Assembly (NCBI GenBank): GCA_018136815.1
Contig: CM030938.1
Location: forward strand, 186,001-250,000
Source: Isochrysis galbana
Lineage: Eukaryota > Haptophyta > Isochrysidales > Isochrysidaceae
Length of the DNA: 64,000 bases
Direction: 5' to 3'
In this document: piece after piece, positions 44,301 through 52,379 of the stretch
How positions within the stretch are numbered: position 1 is the first letter of the stretch
How the letters are laid out: every line of letters begins with the position of its first letter
Position numbers and translations under genes: made by a program
Notes under the pieces: model-generated
What the model saw: only the letters and a program-made list of their open reading frames with translations
Told to the model about the DNA's origin: nothing
Database searches by the model: none

Positions 44301-47300
44301 GTCCAGGGTGCAAAGGAATAGAGAATCAAGGTTGCCTTGGCCGGACGACAATCGGTCGATGGCTTCTACCGTGAGGGGAAGAGGGCTGTCCTCTAGACGA
44401 AGCTTGGAGTTGACGTCGCGATAATCTACGCAGAAACGTACGGAGCCATCCTTCTTAGTGACTAGCACGACTCGAGAGGCCCACGACGAATTTGATTTCC
44501 TAATGATGCCCGCGGACTCCATCTTGCAAACTTCGTCCTCTATGATCTTCTCACCCTCTCGTCCAACTCTAGACGGTGCGTGGAGGTGAGCTTCGGCTCC
44601 GGGGTTGAGCGGTAGCTCTACCTCCATCACGTGAGTGTGATTCGGGTTGGTCGGGTCAATTGCGAAAGCAGCGATACGTCGGGCCAGTAGACGACGAACT
44701 TGTTCACGTTGGGGCATCGAGAGACGGCCTTCGGGGTCGATCTTGGCTGCCTCGAGGAGCTTACGCTGGTCCTCGTCGAGCGACTCAATCACATCCGGCG
44801 AGTTAACGGCCCCGACGCGGCGATATGTTCCAGCGTGAATTTTGAATCGAACCTGTAGCGAAGCTACAGGATGGAACGACGGAAGGTGTAGAGGTTTGGG
44901 GTCAGTGTTGACCACCGTAACCGCGATGGTGTGGTCGGCGTTCGACCTCTCTACTTGGGGAATGACGAGAGGAGAGCTATCGATCGTTTCACGCGTAGGG
45001 AGTCGGTCCACGAGCATGGCGCAGTCTTCGTGTTCTCGAAGAGCTAGCGGAATTCGGACGTGAAACGTTGCCCGATGATAGGCCGGGATCGTGATAGGTT
45101 CGTGGGTGTATAGGAGGTACTCGGAGCCACATGATGCCGGCGCTTTGGCGGCAAACTCATCGGCCGTGCTGAAGAGAGGCTCGGTGACTAGCTGGTTGTC
45201 GTTTTTGGTGGCCTGCGGCCCTCGGAAGAAGTCAGTCGTGATTGGGTTCGCGGAGGTCGGACAGACCTGTGCACAAGTCATGCTGACAGGGACCACCGCT
45301 ATCGGTGACGTCGAGACGCGAAAGATCGGCGGAGCGTCGGGGCTTGGACTGCCATTAACCTCAAGAGGAGCCACCGTGGATGGAGCACCGAGGGTGATAG
45401 AGCCGTCCGCGCTGTCGGAGGCGAGCTGAATCGAAGCGGCGTGCGTGGCTAAGAAGTCGTTCCCGAGCAGCAGCATCGGGTTGCCTTCAATCACCATGAA
45501 CGTATGACGAAAGAGAAATCCACCGACGGAGAAGACGATTCGAGCCTTGCCTCGCGTGATAAGAGGCAGGCCGTCCGGACCGTGAAGCGGTGTCACTACG
45601 GCTTGTGGCAGCCGCTCGACGCATGCGTCTTTGGGTAGGCTGGACAAGAGGGAAGTGGTCACGACCGACGGGCCAGCTCCGGTGTCAGCGAGTGTGCTGT
45701 TGACCGTGAGAGCGGAGTCGGCTAAGATAACTCCTTCTTTGCCGGTAGCCTCGCCGGAGCGGCAGACCACTAGGTCTCGAACATATAGGCAATGCCTTGG
45801 GTAGGCAGATGGTAGGGTATCCACGACGCTATCCGGTCGGTGCGCGGTCACGTGTGCGATGGTGTCGGACGGGGACGGGGTTGGTCGACAGCGTGGTTGC
45901 TCGGGTGAATTCGTCGTCGTGGTGATCGTCGTCTCTTCGGGTAATCCGACTGCCGCTATCGTGGCAGAGGGTCTAGAGGCGTCGTCCTCGTTGGTAGCGG
46001 TGCAGGGTGATAGCTTGGGACTAGTGTATCCCAGGCCTCTCTTGTCGGTGGGGTGCCTCGGGTGGTCGGACATCTTTTCCCAGTCTTTCTCGAGACGAGC
46101 TTGGGCTTCTGTCTTGGGTCTTCGAACTAATGAGGCTAGCTCTTCGGCGCGGATGCCTTTGGCTTCCACGAACTCGATCGGCGCTCGGACGGCAGCGGCG
46201 AGATCGGATTCCTCGTCGGCGCCTCGTCCGGCTAGAGCTTGCGCTCTTATTTCGTCAGCGGTTTCGAGCGTGACGTTGGACCATTTCTGGTCCCCGTTCA
46301 CTCCGAATGCTTGCCATTGTTGGCGCCGCTTCCGGAGAGTCGTCGGCGTCGTCGGACGCGGCGAGCTCGCGCGTGCCGGAGGCGGGGCGGTCCATGGAGA
46401 GAATGGGTCGTGGAGAGTAGACTCGGAGGCGTAGAGTGGCGTGTCGTTGTCGTGGTTATCGTGGGTTTCTTTTTGGTCTTCGTGGTTGTCTGACTCGGGA
46501 GTAGCTGGACGGGAAACAACGGGGTCGGAAGAAACTTCACTAGATTCCCTCCCCCTCTCATAACGATGAAGAGCCGACCACGGCTCGTATGCGGTAGCCT
46601 CAGTCGAGCTAAGGGAAGGCCGGTCCGATAGGCTGCGCCGCGCGCAAGCGAGTAGCTCCAACGCGGACAGTTTCTTCGTCGATGGCTGGTCTCCCTGTTG
46701 GCTCAAATGTCGAAGAAGAACAGGCATCCAATGGGTCGCCATCGCTCCAGCTACACCGACGTAGGTGCGGCTGCGAAGAGCGCCACGGTGCGGTGAAGGA
46801 GAGAGGTTAGCCATGGCCGACTCACGGCCATCCACGACGCAGGTTGGCTGGAGAGGCGGCAGCCCTTTGGTGAGGTACAACCCGGTGGCTTTCTGGTGTC
46901 CAGTGCCGTGCTCCCAGGGTTGGACGAATTGGGTCGGGGTCAACCCCCCGACTAAACGGCGAGCTTCCGCATGCATCCGAGGGTTCTCGACCGCTACAAA
47001 CGGAGCAGTGGCGGAGGCCATTGACTTGAAGACGCGAGCGGCCGACTCAAGAGCGGCACGACGTCCGGGTTCTTGGGAGAGCCATTGACTGCTGACAGCG
47101 GAGAGGTACGTGCAGGGCGGGTGGGCGATGACTAGGTCCCAACCTAGGTTTTGGACATGAAGCGCGTCGCCTTGGAAGTGGGGCACGTAATCGATCTCGG
47201 AAGGATACAAATCGCACGTAGCTACATCAGCACCGGCGAGTAGGAACATGGAGGAGACGACGCCGCTCGTCTCGCCAACGACGAGAACGCGTGGTGCGTG

Positions 47301-49022
47301 ACAGCCAGACGTCAGCCCGTCTTGGACTCGTTGATTCATCTTCGTGAGCTCAGCGCAAAGCTCATCGAAGTGCTTGGGTAGCGCGGCGGCAGGCGAGGCT
47401 AGGGTGCCATTGCGAGGCCGGCGAAGCTCTTGGGCTGCCTCCGTGAGGTGCCGAGGTAATACCACCGCAGAGCCGCTCGCTCGTGCACGAAGAGAGGCGA
47501 GAGCGTGGAGAGCGGGTGACGGGGTATCATCACGGGTGCCGACATCGGAGTTGTTTTGAGAGGAATCGAAGGACTGGATCGCGGACGCATTGATCGCTGC
47601 CACGCGCATGATGGTGGTGGCAGTGGTATCGAGAGGCAGGCAGTGCTCGGAGGCGGCGACCGGTGGCCGCAGCGACGTAGGACGAATGGAAGAAGACTCG
47701 GATATCGACGACGTAGAGACGGGCTCGGAGGACGGGATTGACGAAGAAACTCGGAGAAGTGGGGTGTCGGACGGCGGCGACGGACGCCGCGGCCGCGAGA
47801 CCACCGGTGAGAGACATGAAGGACATGGCTCAGGGACTCGGTTGGGCTGGCTCAATGGGCGTAGAAGCTCGGTTTGGGAGGCCGCCGTTCCTCGACGTGC
47901 AGAGGAGTTGTGGTCACTCTCCATGGTCACGTCGGAAGAGGAGACGTCGTTGCATTCTGTCGTCGGCGGGGTCGGCGCCGGCGAAAGAAGGGACGTGGCT
48001 GTCGTAGAAGCCGGCTGCGGGGAAGGCTGGGGCCAGGGTGGTGGCTCTGCGGCAGCGGCTGGCGTGGGTAGTGGCCGAAGAGGTTCTGCAATGCGAAGCA
48101 TTCTTCGGAGGACTTGGCTCGGGCTAGCGGGTGGATGGACCGCTGAAATTACGGTGGATTCAGACTCGAATTCGGAAGACTCGGCGACTTGAGAGGGGCT
48201 AGGAGACGGCTGTTCAAGCTCCTCCAGGGCTCTCGGTTGATGGGGTGGCGTGGGAACGCCGGTGGTCGACCGCGGATTCCGCGGTGACGTTAATTTGTAC
48301 TCGGACTCGGACTCGTCGTTTCTGGCGTGCTGGACGCCAATAACAGGGCTAACTTTCGAAATGGGAACGGACGGGGCCGGCTCAAAGGTGAAGCCCCCTG
48401 GCGTCGCAACCGTCGGTGAGGACGAAGCTGAAGCTTGTGATGACAATAGGGGCACGGTGGCTAGCACCGGTTGGCTCGGTGCGGCCGAAATCTCGGACTC
48501 GGTGACGGGCTTGATTACGCGGGCTCGGGATGCACTGTCTTGTGCGATTGGACTCGGACTCGGAACGGAAACGGAAGGGATCGGCTCGGCGGCGTGCAGC
48601 CTGCTGGAGTGGCAGGCCGGCTGCGGCGAGACTCGGAACGGTGGCTCGGACAAGGACACAGTGGCTGTCGTCGAGGGCTTCGGCGTCAGCTTGTGTTTGG
48701 ACTCGATACGCGGTGGCTCGTGAAACGGGGCTCGGTTGTGGTTGGAATTCTGGAAGTGACCGGAGATTCCAAATGACTCAGACTCGGGGCGCGGAGGACC
48801 GAAGGTGAACACTCCCGCGGAAGGAGTGGTCGTCGGAGGCTCAGTGAGTGGCTGGAGCTCCGTTAATCCTGCGGTCGACCGCGTGGTAGGACTCGGTGAC
48901 GTTGTAAACTCGGACTCGGACTCGGACTCGGACTCGGATGGCTCAGAACGGGGTTTGCTCAAAACAGGCTTGGACTCGGACTCGAAAGAAAGTGGGGAAG
49001 AACCGGAGAACTGCGCCTCCAT
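41385..49022 (-). CDS. Gypsy Pol polyprotein: methyltransferase-like, protease, RT, RNase H, integrase, chromodomain
   Basis: 2545 codons from ATG 49022, but the frame is open upstream to the Gag stop, so it is probably made as Gag-Pol. Order: 1-570 Ser/Pro/Glu-rich; 575-770 DNA methyltransferase-like (GETSG, AHPPCTYL, VENP, RSRTY, AMATHW); 1110-1195 aspartic protease (DTGAGPS at 1113, LLLGNDF); 1475-1695 reverse transcriptase with YLDD at 1636-1639; 1795-1915 RNase H (KTDGAS, EIELLA, DHSAL); integrase with H-x4-H (2080/2085) and C-x2-C (2115/2118) zinc site and D2147, D2213, E2249 (D-x65-D-x35-E); 2438-2485 chromodomain (EYLVEELLDRKG, YLVKWRGYPRSEATWE). All catalytic residues are present. 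The chromodomain places it among chromoviruses and suggests targeting to modified histones. The C-terminal tail is Ser/Arg-rich. Confidence 0.95.
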   Translation of the reverse strand: MEAQFSGSSPLSFESESKPVLSKPRSEPSESESESESEFTTSPSPTTRSTAGLTELQPLTEPPTTTPSAGVFTFGPPRPESESFGISGHFQNSNHNRAPFHEPPRIESKHKLTPKPSTTATVSLSEPPFRVSPQPACHSSRLHAAEPIPSVSVPSPSPIAQDSASRARVIKPVTESEISAAPSQPVLATVPLLSSQASASSSPTVATPGGFTFEPAPSVPISKVSPVIGVQHARNDESESEYKLTSPRNPRSTTGVPTPPHQPRALEELEQPSPSPSQVAESSEFESESTVISAVHPPASPSQVLRRMLRIAEPLRPLPTPAAAAEPPPWPQPSPQPASTTATSLLSPAPTPPTTECNDVSSSDVTMESDHNSSARRGTAASQTELLRPLSQPNRVPEPCPSCLSPVVSRPRRPSPPSDTPLLRVSSSIPSSEPVSTSSISESSSIRPTSLRPPVAASEHCLPLDTTATTIMRVAAINASAIQSFDSSQNNSDVGTRDDTPSPALHALASLRARASGSAVVLPRHLTEAAQELRRPRNGTLASPAAALPKHFDELCAELTKMNQRVQDGLTSGCHAPRVLVVGETSGVVSSMFLLAGADVATCDLYPSEIDYVPHFQGDALHVQNLGWDLVIAHPPCTYLSAVSSQWLSQEPGRRAALESAARVFKSMASATAPFVAVENPRMHAEARRLVGGLTPTQFVQPWEHGTGHQKATGLYLTKGLPPLQPTCVVDGRESAMANLSPSPHRGALRSRTYVGVAGAMATHWMPVLLRHLSQQGDQPSTKKLSALELLACARRSLSDRPSLSSTEATAYEPWSALHRYERGRESSEVSSDPVVSRPATPESDNHEDQKETHDNHDNDTPLYASESTLHDPFSPWTAPPPARASSPRPTTPTTLRKRRQQWQAFGVNGDQKWSNVTLETADEIRAQALAGRGADEESDLAAAVRAPIEFVEAKGIRAEELASLVRRPKTEAQARLEKDWEKMSDHPRHPTDKRGLGYTSPKLSPCTATNEDDASRPSATIAAVGLPEETTITTTTNSPEQPRCRPTPSPSDTIAHVTAHRPDSVVDTLPSAYPRHCLYVRDLVVCRSGEATGKEGVILADSALTVNSTLADTGAGPSVVTTSLLSSLPKDACVERLPQAVVTPLHGPDGLPLITRGKARIVFSVGGFLFRHTFMVIEGNPMLLLGNDFLATHAASIQLASDSADGSITLGAPSTVAPLEVNGSPSPDAPPIFRVSTSPIAVVPVSMTCAQVCPTSANPITTDFFRGPQATKNDNQLVTEPLFSTADEFAAKAPASCGSEYLLYTHEPITIPAYHRATFHVRIPLALREHEDCAMLVDRLPTRETIDSSPLVIPQVERSNADHTIAVTVVNTDPKPLHLPSFHPVASLQVRFKIHAGTYRRVGAVNSPDVIESLDEDQRKLLEAAKIDPEGRLSMPQREQVRRLLARRIAAFAIDPTNPNHTHVMEVELPLNPGAEAHLHAPSRVGREGEKIIEDEVCKMESAGIIRKSNSSWASRVVLVTKKDGSVRFCVDYRDVNSKLRLEDSPLPLTVEAIDRLSSGQGNLDSLFLCTLDLASGFWGIPIKESDKHITAFTTHRGKYEFNYLPFGVQSGPSYMCRLMDAVLGGLAWEICMPYLDDVGAWSTGVGDSLQAREESSFQQMLHRLDLVLERLIWAGLTCKMSKCVFFATSAEYLGHVVSREGLRMDPKKVEAVSKIDPTQINSIEAVRSFLGLCSYYRRFIRRFAIRAAPLTALTRKGCDVPVESQTEACRQAIEDLKQAICEEPVLAPPRDDRPFLVKTDGASKLGIAGVLAQKDDEGRERVVAYYGRSLSPAERHWTVTEIELLAALESIRNWRPYLWGRHFTLVVDHSALRWLHTMKDQVTGGPASRLMRWVLKLAEYRFDVVHKPGVTHWDADGLSRLVALEPDHDPLHHEESEVHSFDSFEINDIVAAAVTSSTLTARRQQANDRLARQASESSESITSSYLDVGVPHADELRQALSTDEFASSILSELASTLPKAHGSITADLVSDLGSSSKKRSRFLLRDGLLYYRSSEAEEAPLRLYIPESLRDTYLRAYHDHLGHPGATRMSTLLRTRVYWPGLSASVSEYVRECHECTLGKPLPRPLAHPSGLSIGSYPFDVVYCDILSMAPTHDFVSGRSGFDKLIVFVDSLSRWIEAEPCNGNPSSAKCLDVFMRLIVSRYGVPRQLRTDAGSNLCSRLVDLILKATGTDLSTTEAYRHEGVGLVERAQQTLLTMTRVSNEGGAHWVDHLPFLLMSMRATAGRVVPKSPAAILFGRELRLPAQLADPAPVLEFLPSRPPSDAVIYATELNKKLLESWRSALESTQEAQRESMRSASQKSKLGVTFKPGDRVCRRIPGHANKLQYLYSGPYRVEEAISATRYRLRDLENRQVKDEVHISNLRPYFTVTDSSPLAEDEYLVEELLDRKGDGVSFKYLVKWRGYPRSEATWESRIELLRRCADLVESYDTTFDRRPVQPQAHSAVDSSSSPSSSPQSNQVPRRVQESNRIPPDLPSSRTRSRSRS
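46713..47300 (-). other. Embedded phage-type DNA (cytosine) methyltransferase-like domain
   Basis: Pol residues 575-770. Ordered motifs: RVLVVGETSGVVSSMF and ADVATCDLYPSE (SAM-binding, motif I/II position), WDLVIAHPPCTYL (catalytic loop with Pro-Pro-Cys), FVAVENPRMH (ENP in place of the ENV of classic C5 methylases), QFVQPWEHGTGHQKATGLYL, KGLPPLQPT, and RSRTYVGVAGAMATHW. This is the layout of the small single-domain methylases of phages and prophages annotated as DNA cytosine methyltransferases. The usual target-recognition region of bacterial C5 enzymes is very short here. Activity and target base are inference. Confidence 0.8.
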
Positions 49023-49595
49023 CGTCGTAGTAATGGAGACTAGTGATACCGGTGATGACTGGGCTGGGCTCAGACTCGTAGATGGGCTCGCGGTGGCGTA
49101 AGACGAAGAGGGTAATTCTGAACGTGACTTGGACTCGGACTCGTACTCGGGAGACGTTTTGTGGCTCGGACATGCGAAATTTGATTTGAAGGATTGAAGG
49201 TTGGATTGGGCCTGCGGCGGCTGGATTTTCGCAGACCGTGAGGTCTTGGACTGGGGATGCTTGAGGAGTGGCGGAAGGTAGCGGTTGAGCGGCTTGAGTT
49301 GATAGAGAGGCGGTGACGGTTGACTTGGTTTTGAGGACTCGTGCGTGATATCGAGAATCAGGATGGAATCATCGGCATTGGGAGAAATAGGGGCAATCGG
49401 CGAGGAGGCAGGAGAAAGAGGGGGGTGGAGGTGGCAGGGCTTGTCTGGAACTTGGGGAATCTTGGGGTACCGGTTGGAGGCCGTAGAAGTACTCGGCCGT
49501 AGCGTAATACGATCTTTTGGTGGGTGGCGTTCAGGCCCACTACCCTGGACTGGTAGCGGGGTAACAGCGCGGACGTGGGCCCCGCCGGCGACCTA
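49023..49595 (-). promoter_or_regulatory. Gag UAG codon followed by open linker to Pol (probable stop readthrough)
   Basis: The Gag stop is CAG TAG GTC at 49595-49593. From 49592 to the Pol ATG at 49022 there are 190 codons with no stop in the same frame; I checked each codon. The TAG is therefore the only barrier to a Gag-Pol fusion of about 3660 residues. GGCCC before and GGGCC after the TAG could pair into a small hairpin. The identical arrangement is in the other copy (38070-38072). Confidence 0.8.
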
Positions 49596-52379
49596 CTGGG
49601 CCGGACGGAGAACAACCATCGTGCGGAGGCGGCGGTGGACTTCTGGGTCGTTACCACACTCGCCACTGCCGCCTTCGCAGAGAAAACGAATGTATGGTTG
49701 GCAAACGACGGGGTTATGAGCTCCGTCGCCCGTGCCATACTTCCACAAGTCTGCCTCGGGCGTACCAGATGGAGCCCGGGGACGAAAGGCGCAGTACGCG
49801 CAGCCGTTGGCGTCGGTCCACTCCTTGACGTCGCGGTCTAAGTCGTCGAGACGCGGCGCCGTCATGGTGGCATCCGAGGGACGGCAGCGCGTGAGCGCAG
49901 CGCGAAGGGCCGGGTGACCCGCGTAACGAGAGATTTGCCAGAAGCGGGCTCGCGCTCGAGACCAGCTACCTGGATCCCATTCCGAGAGGCCCGAATCGGC
50001 CGGAAGCCCAAGGCCGTTCGGAGGGGGATCACATTGGCGACGGGAAGACGTGCTTTTGCCGAGGGGACGGTCAAGAAGTGCGTCCGGTAACGGAGACGAT
50101 GCGGAGTAATTCGTAGGCGGAGGCGGAGCCCGACGATTGTCAGCGCCAGTCGCCTTGCGGTTCGAGTTGTTGTTTTGCGATTTTAATGCCTCGGCCACCG
50201 CCGCTTGGACGGCGGCGACCATCGAAGCCGTAGTGTCTGCGGGGTTAGAGGCAGTCTTAGCAACCTTGGCGGTCTTGGTGGACTTGGAAGTAGTCGCCGG
50301 CGGCGTCACGGCGGCGACCGTGACCGACGCTTGTTGGCCAGCGCGGGCTTGTTCGTACGGGCTCAGGTAGCGCTGGCAGAGGTTGACGCACGAAAGGGCC
50401 GAACGAGGGAGCTCGTGGTTCTCGACGCGGAAGCGAGTCTTCGCAAGACACTCGCCGAACTTGGTCGCGTTATCCACGCCGCGAGCCGCGTCGACCTTGT
50501 CGTTCCGAATGATGGACTCGAATCGTTGATTGATATCGTGCGACATGTTTGGGTGGTCCCAGACCGTCGTGGCATCCACCTTCGCGTCACCCATCTTGCG
50601 GACGTACGCGCGCACCAAATTCTTGGATAACTCTAAGAGATCGGAGCCGGCTTCACGGGCTACGAGGCGGTCCCACTCCATGGAGGCGGAGTCTTTGGCG
50701 AAGCCGGGCACGTTGGCCGCGAAAGTGGCGTCGCACTTGCGGAGAAGCACGTCGCAGGCCAGCGCGGGATTGAGAGAGAGAACCGGATCTTCGGCGAGAT
50801 CGAGGAGGAAGGCGTAAATCCTTTGGTTGCCGGTGGTGCACAAGTTGGCGGCCGCTAGCAAGGATGTAAAGATTTCACGGTGGTCGCAGCCGAGCGAGAG
50901 GGCGCGCTCGAGTGGCTTGATGAAGGACAGACGAAAATCATTCCAGGAGGTGGCCGCTGTCTGGACGTTGTCCGAGGCCAGGCCCTTGGGGAACTTGATC
51001 TCGGAAAGCTCTTTGCCCATTCGGACTTGGTGATGGAGGGTGCGGTCGAGGAAGAAGCGGCTCCGAGCCCACTTGGTCACGTGCTCCTTCTCGAAAAACA
51101 CACGGTAGTGCCAAACATTGCCGGCCCGAGAGAGGCCGCCGTTGAGAATGGCGTGGATTAGCTCGAAATCGTCGGAGTTCTTGTAGAGAGAAGCTACCTC
51201 ATAGGGGGACATGTTAAACAGTTGGTCCCATGAGGCTAGGATGACCTCTCGCTCAGAAACATCCCCGGCGAGGCTTGGATCGACGGGATGCCGCCGAGTC
51301 GCCGGATTTGGAAGCGAGCGGAGGCCCGCGACGGTGGGTGGAGGTTGGGGATCAGAAACAGGCTTGACAGACGGGACAGGAACGGGTGTATTGGGTACGG
51401 GATCGGAAATCGGATTTGGCGGAACGGAGAACGGCGCGGCGGGCAAAGGTTGAGAAGGGAACTTGGCCGAGGCAGGGGGAGCACCGATGGAGTTGTCTCC
51501 TTCTTCCACAAGCGGTGGCGAAGTTTCGACTCGAGACGAAGTCGTAGTGCCCGCTTGGCCCTGTAGAATGTTGAGTATCGTGTTGAAGGTAGACCCCACC
51601 TCTCGCTGAAATTCTTCGTGGCGCTGGGCGGCTTGGAGGGTAGAGGACTCGAGGCGGTCGACAGCGCCGCGGAGAGCCTCGATCTGGACTTGTTGGTCCA
51701 TGATTTGGGCGGCGCCGACGGTGGCGGTCGGAGGTGGAACGACGTTACGTTTGGGGTACGAATACGTCGACGGGGGTGGAACAAACTCTTCATATGGTGG
51801 GGGCTCGAAAGGAGGGAGGGACCGGACGGAACCCACATCATCTTCAGCACCAACCACAGAGGGATTGAGAGAGGAAGGAACACTTGGCAAAGGATCAGCG
51901 AAAGAAAGGAGAGGAAAGGCCACCGGTGGAGCAACGGACGAGGCTAGAGGACCCATTCCAGCTCCAGTTGACGGGGTGTGAGTAGAGGCCCGCGGAGGCG
52001 GCGGAACTTCGACCGTCGGCGCGGAGAGGCGAGAGGGGGGGAGAACTGGCTCGGAAAGGCTCTCCTTTGAAGAAGGGAGGGGTCCCACGAGGCTCTCTTC
52101 CCCAGGAGACTTCGACCCGAACAGTTCGGGAAGAGAAGAAGAAGAGACGGGCTCATGACGCGGGGACGATGAAGATTTCTCAAGGGAAGAACTCGACGTG
52201 ACGACCGGAGCCGAAGGCGCGAGCGAAGATTTTGTGCTTGTCAGAGCAAGGCTCATCTCACTCTTGGAGATGGCCTGCGAGGGCGCGCCGGCAGCTAGCG
52301 CGGAATGCGGTTCTTGCGGGGAGCTCATGGAGCTTTCCTCGGGGGTGACTACGGGCATGGTGATCGACGCACGACGCAC
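49593..52379 (-). CDS. gag: Gypsy Gag polyprotein
   Basis: 928 aa. Residues 1-47 are encoded by the end of the 5' LTR; ATGs also occur at residues 8 and 18. Residues 48-220 are Ser/Pro-rich with a PPPY motif at 193-196. A coiled coil follows (about 222-275, QIMDQQVQIEALRGAVDRLE). The helical region from about 375 to 720 (for example SPYEVASLYKNSDDFELIHA, WNDFRLSFIKPLERALSLG) is in the position of the capsid. The tail has a basic Asn-rich linker and, at 860-893, C-x2-C-x24-H-x4-C, which resembles a zinc knuckle with a greatly enlarged loop in place of the normal C-x2-C-x4-H-x4-C. Gag should package element RNA into particles in the cytoplasm. The frame ends in TAG and continues into Pol. Confidence 0.9.
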   Translation of the reverse strand: MRRASITMPVVTPEESSMSSPQEPHSALAAGAPSQAISKSEMSLALTSTKSSLAPSAPVVTSSSSLEKSSSSPRHEPVSSSSLPELFGSKSPGEESLVGPLPSSKESLSEPVLPPSRLSAPTVEVPPPPRASTHTPSTGAGMGPLASSVAPPVAFPLLSFADPLPSVPSSLNPSVVGAEDDVGSVRSLPPFEPPPYEEFVPPPSTYSYPKRNVVPPPTATVGAAQIMDQQVQIEALRGAVDRLESSTLQAAQRHEEFQREVGSTFNTILNILQGQAGTTTSSRVETSPPLVEEGDNSIGAPPASAKFPSQPLPAAPFSVPPNPISDPVPNTPVPVPSVKPVSDPQPPPTVAGLRSLPNPATRRHPVDPSLAGDVSEREVILASWDQLFNMSPYEVASLYKNSDDFELIHAILNGGLSRAGNVWHYRVFFEKEHVTKWARSRFFLDRTLHHQVRMGKELSEIKFPKGLASDNVQTAATSWNDFRLSFIKPLERALSLGCDHREIFTSLLAAANLCTTGNQRIYAFLLDLAEDPVLSLNPALACDVLLRKCDATFAANVPGFAKDSASMEWDRLVAREAGSDLLELSKNLVRAYVRKMGDAKVDATTVWDHPNMSHDINQRFESIIRNDKVDAARGVDNATKFGECLAKTRFRVENHELPRSALSCVNLCQRYLSPYEQARAGQQASVTVAAVTPPATTSKSTKTAKVAKTASNPADTTASMVAAVQAAVAEALKSQNNNSNRKATGADNRRAPPPPTNYSASSPLPDALLDRPLGKSTSSRRQCDPPPNGLGLPADSGLSEWDPGSWSRARARFWQISRYAGHPALRAALTRCRPSDATMTAPRLDDLDRDVKEWTDANGCAYCAFRPRAPSGTPEADLWKYGTGDGAHNPVVCQPYIRFLCEGGSGECGNDPEVHRRLRTMVVLRPAQ

